From Phallusia fumigata (lineage: Eukaryota; Chordata; Ascidiacea; Phlebobranchia; Ascidiidae): a stretch of DNA of 22,527 bases. The notes beneath the pieces were generated by a model. It was given only the letters and a program-made list of their open reading frames with translations, ran no database searches and had not been told where the DNA came from. The stretch's first letter is position 1. Every line of letters starts with the position of its first letter. Location of the stretch: contig QXVZ01031711.1 of assembly GCA_008931825.1 (NCBI GenBank), forward strand, positions 1 to 22,527, given 5' to 3'. Shown piece after piece: positions 1 through 8,769 of the stretch. The translations under genes and the position numbers were made by a program.

Positions 1-1160
1 CAAATTTTATCTAATTTGGGCATTGTTTAATAATTTAACCCATTTTCGGGAGCTATCAGGGCCAGGCCCAAGGGTTAAACTCACCACCTGTGTCCAACAA
101 AATATTGTGTACCAACAGTCATCAACTACAAAATTTAGAAAGTGTTCAACATGGGGATTTCCCCTTTCGCTATACACGCATTGTGATCTTATTAACTCCC
201 AATATTCATGCCTCATACTATTGGTTTCCCCTTGTCCGCATAGTCAGACAACACTGGCATGTTATTTGTCTGGCATGGTACCATTACCAAATTGTCTGTA
301 TAGTCCACAATATACTAGGATTAGATTTTTAAAAGTTGGAAAACCCTCTGCTAGCACCAAAAAAGAAGATATTTAGGCTTATACGCACCCCAAAGGTCAT
401 TACCCCAATAGCCAAATAAAATAGGTTTAAATTTAACAATGTCTGAATTGGATGAAACTTTAGACAGTTTGAAGAATATGCCATTGCTGTGTTCTAATTT
501 CTGTGTTTAGTTTTTGATTTGTAATGGTGGTAATGAATGCTCTTATTTTTTTGTGGAAGGGACCTCATAATAAATGGTAGCCATATGCGCTGACTTTTGA
601 ATTTTTTCAAATAGGGTAAGTCTATGTTAAGGCTTGCAGTTTAAGCACTTCTCGCAACGCAAATTTACCGCCTGAAACTTTAGTTACTGTTACAAACGAA
701 CGCATGTTCCTACATTATAAGGCCGCATTGGATAACAAACAAATTGTCCTGTGGTCCGTTGCACAACAACACTGTAATGCTCCATTGAACTTCTGTTTCC
801 ATAACTTACAAAAATGAATGTTTAAATTCCAAAACTGCATGTAAGTGTGTGGAAATTTTCAATGATTTTTTGTTAAGATTTAATGTTTATACCTGCACAG
901 GTATTAGGAAATTACTGACAGTAGGTAATTTTCGACTTTTTCTGTCCCTCAACCCAGCAAGCACCTGCTGTTGGGAAAGGCAACAAGTTGTTTCGAGGAA
1001 CGAATGTAAACATGTTTGTTACGGACGGGAGTGCCTCGCTGTAAATTTAACATTTCTTTTCCGCCAGAGCATCTATTGCATTACAGGCTCACTGTGACGT
1101 AACTATTACTCCCATTTTTCCCTCGTGTTTTGTGGTTTCTCATGTGAACAATTACCTGGT
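1..1160. other. Non-coding, no gene recognised
   Basis: AT-rich sequence with only short open frames that lack splice-site support or recognisable domains. The longest plus-strand frame (23-376) has low-complexity composition and resembles nothing I know. I see no clear repeat unit here apart from the beginning of the repeat family that starts near 1165. Confidence 0.5.
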
Positions 1161-1164
1161 TGTG

Positions 1165-1500
1165 AGACCATACCCGCAAATTCATGTAAACAAAAAATAA
1201 ATATTTGGGGTTGAAAAGGTAAAAAATGGTGAATCCAAATTAAGTCACAAAAAACTTTAAAATACTTTGCATTGTATCAACTATCAAAATAGGAAATTTC
1301 TAGATGATTTACTGTGTTAAATATAGCTGCTTAAAAATTTTTACGTTTTGGGGGCATGTGGGTAAACTGATGGGTAAATTGGGGTAAAAAATTGTCAGTG
1401 CACAACTTCAGATACCCATCTATCATATGTGAAAATACAAAGAAATTTGAACGGCTCTTTCTTGACCAAATCGTGGGAACAAACTCGTGTAAGAAAAAAT
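1165..1500 (-). repeat. Dispersed repeat family, copy 1
   Basis: This AT-rich block recurs directly downstream (1529-1785) and, in the opposite orientation, at 14868-15003, 15290-15400 and 21948-22277. Shared landmarks are the stretch around TATCAAAATAG near 1283, a G-run followed by TGTGGGTAAAC near 1350, and GTGGGAACAAACTCG near 1474. It carries no open frame. A non-autonomous element is the simplest reading; its ends are not sharply defined here. Confidence 0.7.
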
Positions 1501-1528
1501 AAAATAAAAAATGGGTAAATCAAAACAA

Positions 1529-1785
1529 AAGTCAAAAAATACATTACAATACATTGCATTGTACCAGCTATCAAAATAGAAAACTTCTAGGTAACTTACT
1601 TTGTTAAATATTGTCGTTTTAAAAAATTTACATTTTGGGGGCCTGTGGGTGAACCGATGGGGGAATTTGGGTAAAAAATAAACTTCAAATACACAACTAT
1701 CATGTGTGAAAATTTAAAGAAAATTGAACAGCTCCTTCATGACCGAAACATGGGAACAAACTCGCGTTAGACAGAAAAAAAAAAC
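1529..1785 (-). repeat. Dispersed repeat family, copy 2 (tandem to copy 1)
   Basis: Second copy of the element at 1165-1500, in the same orientation. The same landmarks appear in the same order: TATCAAAATAG, the G-run with TGTGGGTGAAC, then TCATGACC and GGGAACAAACTCGCGTTAGA. Point differences and short indels separate the two copies, so this is an old duplication rather than an assembly overlap, and there is no n between them. Confidence 0.7.
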
Positions 1786-1960
1786 AGAGTAAAAACAATA
1801 TGCTACATGGTTAACTGCGGCTGTTGATTGTAATTGTGGCTCTGATTAACCCAAAGCCCCTTTAAACCTAATTTGGGTAGTTGCAATAAATTTCTAAGCA
1901 TAGAAGTTATAAAACAGTTTTTAAGACTTAAGTACTTTACCTCTAGAACTAGTATATGAG

Positions 1961-2078
1961 TGGCAGAGGTCAGTTGTAATGACCTTGTTGCCCACAGGCA
2001 ATGTCATTGGTTCCCAGGACCAGGATTACCAAATCCACTGGATCGAAAGGAGATCCTCCATAGAGTGAAAATTCACTC
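1961..2078. repeat. Cluster of four consecutive short hairpins
   Basis: Four inverted repeats follow each other. AATGAC 1978-1983 pairs with GTCATT 2003-2008, enclosing TTGCC 1988-1992 / GGCAA 1997-2001. GGATT 2023-2027 pairs with AATCC 2032-2036, with outer CCA 2020-2022 / TGG 2039-2041. GGATC 2040-2044 pairs with GATCC 2052-2056. GAGTGAA 2063-2069 pairs with TTCACTC 2072-2078. An alternative stem GGTCA 1968-1972 / TGACC 1980-1984 competes with the first. No known RNA family is recognised. Confidence 0.5.
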
Positions 2079-2640
2079 TGATTACTTTCCACGTGGGGGC
2101 AGACGATGTTTCTACCGTTGCTGTCGTTCACCAACAATACAGATGAAAGTGTTCGCTTTCCGCTGATACCAAAAGAGTAGTCGACAACACTTGTTCTCTT
2201 TCCTCATCGATGGGTCATATCTTCCTTGTTTTACTACAAAGCTACTTGCAATACTAAAAATTAAGTTGAATAGTAACAGTCTTACAATACTATGGAAATT
2301 TGGGTAGTATTGTAGACTGTTACTAAAAACCTTCAAAAACACAACAAAAATTACCATGCATTCCAACAGTTATTAACAGACAAACAATCAACACCAGGAC
2401 ATATTTACTCAGACAAAAAGTACTACTACCTATCAAATAACAAGCACAAGTCGGACCACGTCCACGAGACAAGAAACTGCAGCACAATGCACATTGTAGA
2501 CGACAAAATTATCCTATAAACCAGAACCATGTAGGAACATTTAAAAAAAAAAAATCAGTTTAGAATTTTATCAAAAAAACTGTTAAAAATTAAAAATTAA
2601 CAATTGCTAAAAATTAAAAAAAAAAACGGTTTGTATTCGA

Positions 2641-2870
2641 AGTTGATCAATGTTGAGCTTTGTTTAGGATAAAAAACTACATTACTTTATATGAGTGGAA
2701 TACATTTTTTTGTTGCGCTTACCAGTAAAATTTCAAACAAAAATATTTGTCGTTTTTTTATTTCGGAAATCGATAGTACATGCAAAGATCTTCTTAAAAC
2801 ACTTTTCAAAACTTTACCTTCAGGGCCGAAACAAAATTTCGTTGTTTGTCAAAAATTCGAAAACTTGACA
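2641..2870. repeat. Local repeat, copy A
   Basis: Begins with AGTTGATCAATGTTGAGC and continues through ATTTCGGAAATCGATAGTAC and TTCGTTGTTTGTCAAA. A second full-length copy lies at 3219-3449 and a partial third at about 2965-3034. The copies differ at many single positions, so this is a repeat family rather than a contig overlap. No coding capacity is visible. Confidence 0.7.
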
Positions 2871-2890
2871 CTGAAAATTTGGCATTTAAC

Positions 2891-2917
2891 CATAGATAAC
2901 TTAGTAAGTTATCTGTG
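2891..2917. repeat. Near-perfect 27-bp palindrome
   Basis: AGATAACTTA 2894-2903 and TAAGTTATCT 2905-2914 are exact reverse complements around a single G. The pairing continues outward to 2891/2917 with one mismatch. The motif CCATAGATAACTTA recurs at 18850-18863. Confidence 0.75.
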
Positions 2918-2964
2918 ATTTAACCCATTTTCATCCCCTTAGGGTTGCTAGTATGCAAACATAT

Positions 2965-3034
2965 TCGTCGTTATTTTTATTTCGGAAATCGCTAGTACAC
3001 GCAAAGATCTTCTCAATACACTTTAAAAAAAAAT
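2965..3034. repeat. Local repeat, partial copy
   Basis: Contains ATTTCGGAAATCGCTAGTAC and the following GCAAAGATCTTCTCAA block, matching the inner part of the repeats at 2641-2870 and 3219-3449. It ends in an A-run at 3025-3033 immediately before the GC-rich hairpin at 3035. Confidence 0.6.
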
Positions 3035-3087
3035 GTTGCGCTGCCTTTCGCTAGGGGGCGTGACTCTGTGCGCCCAGGCAGCGCAGC
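3035..3087. repeat. GC-rich long-stem hairpin
   Basis: Bases 3035-3046 pair with 3076-3087 over 12 positions, one of them a G-T wobble. GGGCG 3056-3060 pairs with CGCCC 3071-3075, leaving a 10-nt loop at 3061-3070 and a bulge at 3047-3055 on one side. The GC content of 3035-3130 contrasts sharply with the AT-rich surroundings. It may be part of a mobile element or a structured RNA; I do not recognise a family. Confidence 0.6.
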
Positions 3088-3215
3088 AGGGGTGATCGCT
3101 TTTATTCCTAGAACGGTTCTAAACGCGCTCTTCCTTGCGCTCAGGAACTCCCAAGTACCAAAGGGAAAAATAATGAACGTTTTATTTTGGGCGAAACAGT
3201 CAGGTGGTGGCACTG

Positions 3216-3216
3216 N
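3216..3216. other. Assembly gap (single n)
   Basis: Undetermined base. The local repeat copy B starts three bases later, but its partner copy (2641-2870) does not reach the gap, so this join does not fit the overlap pattern seen at five other n positions. Confidence 0.9.
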
Positions 3217-3218
3217 GG

Positions 3219-3449
3219 AGTTGATCAATGTTGAGCTTTGTTTAGGATAAAAAACTACATTATTTTATAGGAGTGGAATAATTTTTTTTGTTGCGCTTAC
3301 CAGTAAAATTTCAAACAAAAATATTCGTCGTTTTTTTATTTCGGAAATCGATAGTACATGCAAAGATCTTCTCAAAACACTTAAAAAAAAAACTTTGCCT
3401 CCGGGGCCGGAACATAATTTCGTTGTTTGTCAAATATTTGAAAACCTGA
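3219..3449. repeat. Local repeat, copy B
   Basis: Second copy of the 2641-2870 unit, with scattered substitutions and a longer A-run near 3384-3392. It ends just before the 34-bp palindrome at 3477-3510; copy A is likewise followed by a palindrome at 2891. The repeat-plus-palindrome arrangement is therefore itself duplicated. Confidence 0.7.
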
Positions 3450-3476
3450 GATATATTGCACATTTTTGTTTGTCAA

Positions 3477-3510
3477 ACCACAGAGCACTTAATATTAAGT
3501 TCTCTATGGT
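3477..3510. repeat. 34-bp near-perfect palindrome
   Basis: The left arm starting ACCACAGAG and the right arm ending CTCTATGGT are reverse complements across the centre ACTTAATATTAAGT, with two mismatched pairs. It resembles the palindrome at 2891-2917 in position relative to the neighbouring repeat and in its outer ACCA(C/T)AGA bases. Confidence 0.75.
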
Positions 3511-3910
3511 CAAACTTATCACTAGATATAAGCTATTAGGTGAAAGTTTAGTAAAATATAACTAATAAAATAAAACCTTTCACTAGAACTTAAATTTGCA
3601 AAACAATGTCGGAGAAAACCATCTTATGAATAAAATGCAGTTTCAGAAACCGAAATGTGGTAAGCGGCGAATGAAAAAATTGCCAAACTTAACGTAAAAC
3701 TTAGAAAACCTACCCTAATGTACAAACTCTAACGTTTTTTGGGGTGGGGGGCTTTTACACCCCCATGGCTACGCCCTGGTTCCAACACGACTGTCATTTC
3801 GCCTAGAGATACAGAAATTGAAGTTTGGAAGTTTGTCGCTTTGTTCGAATTTTCGTTCAAATTGGTTTGCACAAGTAAAGCTTTGACGTCAGTATTAAAC
3901 GAAATTGCCC
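3511..3910. other. Non-coding, no gene recognised
   Basis: AT-rich sequence containing an open frame (3739-3939) that begins in G/C-rich low-complexity sequence. The text around 3755-3780 (runs of C followed by ATGGCTACGCCC) is of a kind common in transposon-derived DNA. I see no domain or splice signal that would make it a gene. Confidence 0.45.
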
Positions 3911-4445
3911 AAGCCCCCTTCCCCCCGAAAATTCTCTAATTAATTTATATGTTTGTTCGTTATTAACCGTGCTGCGTAGCCTATTACAAACAATACTTCA
4001 ATTTGGTATTTCGACCCGGGCCAACGTCACAGTGCTATTTAATTATTATTGCCAATGGTCCAGTTAAAAGACAGACCAAATCAAACGGAAGTTAGGGTTA
4101 ACTTGCACTGGATACTTTTTCCTCACTATAGTCTAGTAAAAATAAACGATTTGTTTGTTAGAAAAAATGTATAACATCCCCAACTTTTCTCCAAATTGGA
4201 GATTTTTACAAGGGAAAAAATAAAGTTTTTAAGAGCACGTCAGCAGTTGCTGCTTGAACGATGGTGTCTAACATTTTGACAATAACGTTTTCTAAACCGA
4301 TCAGCTCAACTTTTTTTCGAAAACAGCAGATGTTTACCCGCCTCGAAACAAACACTTTAAATATTTTTGAAGATTTCCAAAACGTTAAATATTTTTGAAG
4401 ATTACCAAAACGTTAAATATTTGTACACGAGCTTCCTCAGTCAAG
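3911..4445. repeat. Duplicated block flanking gap 4446, left copy
   Basis: Matches 4447-4966 almost throughout, from AAGCCCCC to GCTTCCTCAGTCAAG, with substitutions and small indels. The left copy ends exactly at the n and the right copy begins exactly after it, the geometry of two overlapping contig ends placed side by side. Probably an assembly duplication of one non-coding locus. Confidence 0.85.
4355..4422. repeat. 28-bp tandem repeat, about 2.5 units
   Basis: A 28-bp unit starting AAAACGTTAAATATT and ending GAAGATTACC is complete at 4379-4406. It is preceded by a degenerate unit (4355-4378) and followed by a partial one (4407-4422). The right-hand block copy has about 1.5 units (4900-4943), so unit number differs between the two. 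Confidence 0.75.
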
Positions 4446-4446
4446 N
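4446..4446. other. Assembly gap (single n) inside an A-n-A duplication
   Basis: Undetermined base separating the near-identical blocks 3911-4445 and 4447-4966. Confidence 0.9.
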
Positions 4447-4966
4447 AAGCCCCCTTTCACCCGAAAATGCTCTAATTAATTTTTATGTTTGTTCGTTATT
4501 AACCGTGCTGCGTAGCCTATTATAAACAATACTTCAATTTGGTATTTCGACCCGGGCCAACATCACAGTGCTATTGAACTATTATTGCCAATGGTCCAGT
4601 TAAAAGACAGACCAAATCAAACGTAAGTGAGGGTTAACTTGCACTGAATACTTTTTCTTCACTATAGTTTAATAAAAATAAACGATTTGTTTGTTGGAAA
4701 AAACGTATAACATCCCCAACTTTTCTCAAAATTGGAGATTTTTACAAGGGACAAAATGAAGTTTTTTTAAGAGCACGGATCAGCAGTTGCTACTTGAACG
4801 ATGGTGTCTAACATTTTGACAATAACGTTTTCTAAACCGAAGCTCAACTTTTTTTCGAAAACAGCAGATGTTTACCCGCCTCGAAACAAACACTTTACCA
4901 AAACGTTAAATATTTTTGAAGATTACCAAAACGTTAAATATTTGTACACGAGCTTCCTCAGTCAAG
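4447..4966. repeat. Duplicated block flanking gap 4446, right copy
   Basis: Right copy of the 3911-4445 block. It is 15 bp shorter overall, mainly because of the different number of 28-bp tandem units. The short open frame across it (4801-5046) exists only because of small indels and is not conserved in the other copy, which argues against coding. Confidence 0.85.
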
Positions 4967-5450
4967 TTTATTCAATATTCACTCTTCAGACCTGGCTGGA
5001 AATAAACACTACTGTTATTAGATGTACGATTGGTAAGGATAAGTAACCAACTACAAAGAAACCATAAAAATTACTCTTATAGAAGGCAAAATTAAGCAAG
5101 TTAAAAATACTATAGAGGATATATGAAAAAAATCTGCTCGAAAGCGCAACCAATATAGATATACGCATTTAGTTGTCAAATGTATTTTATTTTCTGATTA
5201 CTTCGCACTAATGTTACATTTCATGATTGCAAATCGTGATTAAAATATGTAATAGGGCCGCCAACGATTCAACCCTTGCCGGAAATGCACGCACATGGTT
5301 GACTCACACTCAAAACATGTCTGCGTCATTAAAGCTTTGTGCTCGTCGGTGGCTATAGAAAGGGTCTTGACAGGTTTGCACACTGAGATCTTATCTAATG
5401 CTTACCTTTGCTAATATATTGATTGTTTTTAGATTTGTAAGCTATCAAAA
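4967..5450 (+). promoter_or_regulatory. 5' flank of the receptor gene
   Basis: Non-coding sequence before the receptor start codon. A pyrimidine-rich tract ending in AG (5423-5432, GATTGTTTTTAG reads through it) lies 18 bases before the ATG at 5451. It could be a cis acceptor for an upstream non-coding exon or, since tunicates use spliced-leader trans-splicing, a trans-splice acceptor. No TATA-like promoter is convincing. Confidence 0.35.
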
Positions 5451-5708
5451 ATGTCTAATGGAACGTGTATACGAGAAAATCAGTGGCAAAATTTGGTTAT
5501 CCTACCTTTTGTGTTTTTATGCGCCGTGTTAAATTTGGTTGTGTTTGCGGCTACAATCGTAAACAGGAAAAGGCTTCAGCGCCAGAACTACATGTTTATA
5601 TGTGTGGATAGCACACTTTTGAGCAACGTTTTGTTCTTGGCAATTGAAATATGGATCTTGATGGACCAGTATGTTGGAACATTTGAGTATTTTGGATCTG
5701 CAAAAAAA
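5451..5708 (+). CDS. Receptor exon 1 (TM1-TM2)
   Basis: Encodes residues 1-86. The start ATG opens a short extracellular N-terminus with N-G-T, then TM1 (about 15-38) and TM2 (about 48-69). The exon ends in phase 0 at a GTAAGC donor. An Asn-Tyr pair (46-47) begins TM2 as in many class A receptors, but the expected Asp2.50 position holds a leucine. Confidence 0.8.
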
Positions 5709-8687
5709 GTAAGCTTCACAGTCATTATTATGATAAGATCTGAAAAGTCGTAGATGGTGTTGCTTGAATGCACTTTATCGTTATTGTTAGATTTTGATTT
5801 CACTGTCATATATTAGATTGCCCTGTCGTATATTGAATTCAAAATCGAAAAGTCGTAATATTATCATGCAATGAAGAGTCGTGAACTAACAAATAACAAC
5901 ACTGCATGAGCGTACACGTTGAAAAACAGTAGCTCTGTAATTACCTCAGCAATGTGCTTAATAGTATTAATTTGTTTTGTTAAAAAACCGTTCTGTATAG
6001 ATAAAATAGACATATCTGGTATTGTTCTGTTTTAGTTGAAAAATTCATTTCAGCGTGACGCAGCGATTTTATTCGCGTCAAAACCACCAAGTAATTGTTA
6101 GCGTAGTTGTGGAGTGAAAGCAAACTTTTCAGCATACTTTTGCTTCTGTGACCGCGATTCTTGACGCGCGTGCTGTGACACTTCCGGTTTTCGAGGAACA
6201 ATAAGCGATAGCAAGATGACGTGTCGTATCCCCCCACACGAAAATAGAACTGCGGATCACGGGAAGTTGTGAGAAAATACTGACCAGCAAAACAATAAAG
6301 TTTCCTCACCTTTCACTTGAAACTAGACTGCATATATGTGCCCTGTTAATTTATATCTTGACAAACTGATGGTTTTAACGACAAAATAATTTTCCCCTAT
6401 ACGCTCATATTTTTGCCTTATACTTTTACTCATCATTTTTCTAACTGTGTTTTAAGATAATATGGAGTGTTTGTCAAACGGCAGTGGTGTCAATGCTGTT
6501 TGTGATGTGTGGAAACATTGGAGCTCTACTTTTTGTGGTTTTGGACAGCACCTATTTTGTTGGAAGAAGTGTGAACCGCAAAGCAACTAATCAATTTGTC
6601 AGTGACAGTACGGATGACAAGGCTTGCAGGAGGAAGCGATGGTAAGAAGTTTTATTGTTTCATTCGTATACACTACACTTTTTGGCGGGAAACATTCTAT
6701 GATATTTTTTCTGTTTCAGGGCCTTTAGCGCCAAAAGACGACGTGCAGTAATTCTTGTGTTTTTATCCTGGCTTCTTCCGCTGATTTTGGCAGTTGTGGC
6801 GATTTTCAAACTTTCATGCCAAGATATTTGCATTCTTTGTCTGGGTGGCCGCGTGGTAGGAAGAATTTGCCCACAAGGCCAGGGCTGTTCACAGGTTTGG
6901 CCTCCGATACAGCATGCTTATTTAGGAATTTCTGCCGGAACTTGGTTCTTGGAGGTAATTTGTCACTTTCGTGTGCAAAACAACATTACGTATATTACAC
7001 GCAGTTTTTATCTCAGGTGATCGGTCTTTTATTTATCATTTATTCTGCGGTCCGAGCCTTCAACGAAGTTATGGCTCCTCCCACTCCCCGAGCTGACCTA
7101 CAAGCTTTGGAACCAGTTGTTGAAACGTAAGTTTGTCTAATTGTAAATAAGGTAGATAACACGACCAAAACTGCAGGTTTTTGTTGCAGACGGTGTGTTG
7201 ATGCCTTGTTGAGCTACAATTATAATTAAGTTAGTTTTTCTTAAAACTGTTTTTTTAATAAACAAGCATCACAAGATTCTATAGTTGCAACGGTTCATTA
7301 CTACAAAATCGTCACAACGCAATCGCATCATAGTATTTGGTGGATGTGTGGTAATTAATGTTGGCTGAATACCATCGCTGTTCCAAATGTTTGGTGGCAT
7401 TTATCTTGTTAATCAGATGCTTGGTAAATATAACTAAACATCGAGATTTTTAGACAACGCAAGTAATTTCTAAGCTAGTTCTACAGCTGTTATACTTGTT
7501 CTTTTCCATATTTTACCTGCTCTTTTGCATATTCTGTACATTTTATAGATGAAAACTATAACCATATCATAAACGTGCATTTAGAGTCGAAACGGTAAAA
7601 TCCACCACATCAGATTCACCTGACGTTTCACCATCGGATCAACCTCGAGGCAATCCCAGGGTAAAAATAGAAGAAAGTGATTCCGTTAACAAATCTCGTT
7701 CAGGACGGAAAAGGCCAGAATTTCGTTTTCANCAGACGGTGTGTTGATGCCTTGTTGAGCTACAATTATAAATAAGTTAACTGTTTTTTTAATAAACAAG
7801 CATCACAAGATTCTATAGTTGCAACGGTTCATTCGTCACAACGCAATCGCATCATAGTATTTGGTGGCTGTGTGGTAATTAATGTACAATAAAGTCCCTT
7901 GGCTGAATACCATCGCTGTTCCAAATGTTTGGTGGCATTTATCTTGTTAATCAGATGCTTGTTAAATATAACTAAACTTCGAGATTTTTAGACAACGCAA
8001 CGCAAGTAATTACAAAGCTAGTTCTACAGCTGTTATACTTGTTTTTTTCCATATTTTGCCTGCTCTTTTGCATATTCCGTACGTTTTATAGATGAAAACT
8101 ATAACCACATCATAAACGTGCATTTAGAGTCGAAACGGTAAAATCCACCACATCAGATTCACCTGACGTTTCACCATCGGATCAACCTCGAGGCAATCCC
8201 AGGGTAAAAATAGAAGAAAGTGATTCCGTTAACAAATCTCGTTCAGGGCGGAAAAGGCCAGAATTTCGTTTTCACTCGCGCATACGATTTATGATCGTCA
8301 TAACAAGCACTTTCGTGATTTGCACTTTGCCAACAATTATAACGTTTTTAATAGACATTGCAAACTATCAAATTGACCTTAACCCAGCTCTATANAGTAT
8401 CAAGCAAACCTGTATAAAAGACGCCTATTTGTAAACAGGTTTGGCCGTTTTATTACCCGGACCCAAGAGATGCGTCAGACAACGATAGATTCCCGGTAGA
8501 ACTTCTTCCAGAGTTTAAAGAAAGATCTTCATTGTCAGCTTTCGATAAAAATGCTACAGTCAATCCAGATTACGAGCCATCCTATACAATTTTGGCAAAA
8601 CGTCGACCAACCCTGCGTTCTAAAATGAAATTTCGTGGTTTTGTTCGAAAGAAATCGAAATCATTGCGACAAAGACTTTCTTCGTGA
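5451..8687 (+). CDS. Atypical class A-like seven-pass receptor (six exons, TM7 missing at gap)
   Basis: Exons join in phase: 5451-5708, 6457-6641, 6720-6954, 7017-7126, 8128-8394 (interrupted by n at 8395) and 8439-8687 with TGA. TM1 contains N28 in the place of N1.50. TM3 has C92 exactly 25 residues before the position of the DRY arginine, and TM4 has W165. TM5 spans the exon 3/4 junction, and TM6 carries the CTLP motif at 328-331. The second extracellular loop has five cysteines (181, 185, 188, 198, 204). N3-G-T is a possible N-glycosylation site. The third intracellular loop is long, rich in Ser/Pro and basic residues; the C-tail is also basic. DRY reads DST, and the tryptophan of CWxP is threonine. 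Known of the family: class A receptors couple to G proteins at the plasma membrane. Ligand and subfamily are not recognisable. TM7 is not found. Confidence 0.8.
5709..6456 (+). other. Receptor intron 1
   Basis: This intron of 748 bases begins GTAAGC and ends TTTTAAG. A minus-strand open frame (5980-6309) lies within it. That stretch is richer in CpG (for example TGACGC...GCGTCA inverted halves at 6055-6080), suggesting an inserted mobile-element remnant rather than a nested gene. Confidence 0.6.
6457..6641 (+). CDS. Receptor exon 2 (TM3 and second cytoplasmic loop)
   Basis: Residues 87-147 plus two bases of codon 148. TM3 runs about 92-115 and ends in LDSTYFV at 115-121, where class A receptors usually have (D/E)RY. 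The following loop is acidic then basic (DSTDDKACRRKRW). Acceptor TTTTAAG, donor GTAAGA. Confidence 0.8.
6720..6954 (+). CDS. Receptor exon 3 (TM4, cysteine-rich ECL2, start of TM5)
   Basis: Completes W148 and encodes 149-226. KRRR at 153-156 precedes TM4 (about 157-178, containing W165 and P168). The second extracellular loop holds five cysteines, one of which probably pairs with C92. The exon ends within TM5. Acceptor CTGTTTCAG, donor GTAATT. Confidence 0.8.
7017..7126 (+). CDS. Receptor exon 4 (end of TM5)
   Basis: Residues 227-262 plus two bases of codon 263. The hydrophobic VIGLLFIIYSAV completes TM5, followed by the start of the third cytoplasmic loop. The intron before it is only 62 bases (6955-7016). 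The donor is GTAAGT. Confidence 0.8.
7187..7731. repeat. Duplicated block flanking gap 7732, left copy (truncated receptor exon 5)
   Basis: Matches 7733-8274 from CAGACGGTGTGTTG to the TTTTCA just before the n. It contains intron 4 sequence and the first 147 bases of receptor exon 5 (7585-7731), after which the reading frame is cut by the n. Indels are confined to the intron, and the exon differs by one silent base (GGA versus GGG). Best read as an unmerged haplotype copy, not as a real extra exon. Confidence 0.88.
7732..7732. other. Assembly gap (single n) inside an A-n-A duplication
   Basis: Undetermined base between the two copies of receptor intron 4/exon 5. Confidence 0.9.
7733..8274. 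repeat. Duplicated block flanking gap 7732, right copy
   Basis: Right copy of 7187-7731; it continues without a break into the rest of receptor exon 5. Relative to the left copy it lacks about 9 bases in one place, has a 12-base insertion near 7885 and a 4-base insertion at 7998, all in the intron. Confidence 0.88.
8128..8394 (+). CDS. Receptor exon 5 (third cytoplasmic loop and TM6)
   Basis: Completes T263 and encodes 264-351. A Ser/Pro-rich and basic cytoplasmic stretch leads into TM6 (about 313-341) containing CTLP at 328-331. The exon runs into the n at 8395, so its 3' end, which should hold the third extracellular loop and possibly TM7, cannot be defined. Confidence 0.8.
8395..8395. other. 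Assembly gap (single n) inside receptor coding region
   Basis: The coding frame reaches the n. The next sequence (8396-8438) is intron-like and the next exon encodes a cytoplasmic tail, so the gap probably hides TM7 sequence. Confidence 0.85.
8439..8687 (+). CDS. Receptor last exon (C-terminal tail)
   Basis: Encodes 82 residues and TGA. It starts VWPFYYPDP and ends in a strongly basic serine-rich segment, consistent with a cytoplasmic tail with kinase sites. The acceptor is TTGTAAACAG. No membrane segment is present. Whether YYPDP belongs to the end of TM7 cannot be decided because the preceding exon is incomplete. Confidence 0.75.
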   Translation, partial: VWPFYYPDPRDASDNDRFPVELLPEFKERSSLSAFDKNATVNPDYEPSYTILAKRRPTLRSKMKFRGFVRKKSKSLRQRLSS

Positions 8688-8769
8688 CATCTGCGCGGTG
8701 TTAACAAGATTTTCTTCACACTGCAATTTTTGTGCACTCTGGTGGGATGCCGTGTTACGTTTTCTGAAA

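Noticed and set aside
23-376. 117-codon plus-strand open frame
   Set aside because: No domain and no splice support; two overlapping alternative frames are also open, and composition follows the AT-rich background.
1978-2008. Idea that the hairpin cluster is a self-cleaving ribozyme
   Set aside because: The conserved hammerhead core bases (CUGAUGA with GAAA in the right order) are absent, and no HDV-like core could be matched.
3739-3939. Open frame starting in G/C-rich low-complexity sequence
   Set aside because: Sequence style is that of transposon-derived DNA, and the frame crosses into the duplicated block that is non-coding.
5980-6309. 109-codon minus-strand open frame inside receptor intron 1
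   Set aside because: No domain recognised; lies in a CpG-richer patch with inverted-repeat halves, so a mobile-element remnant is more likely.
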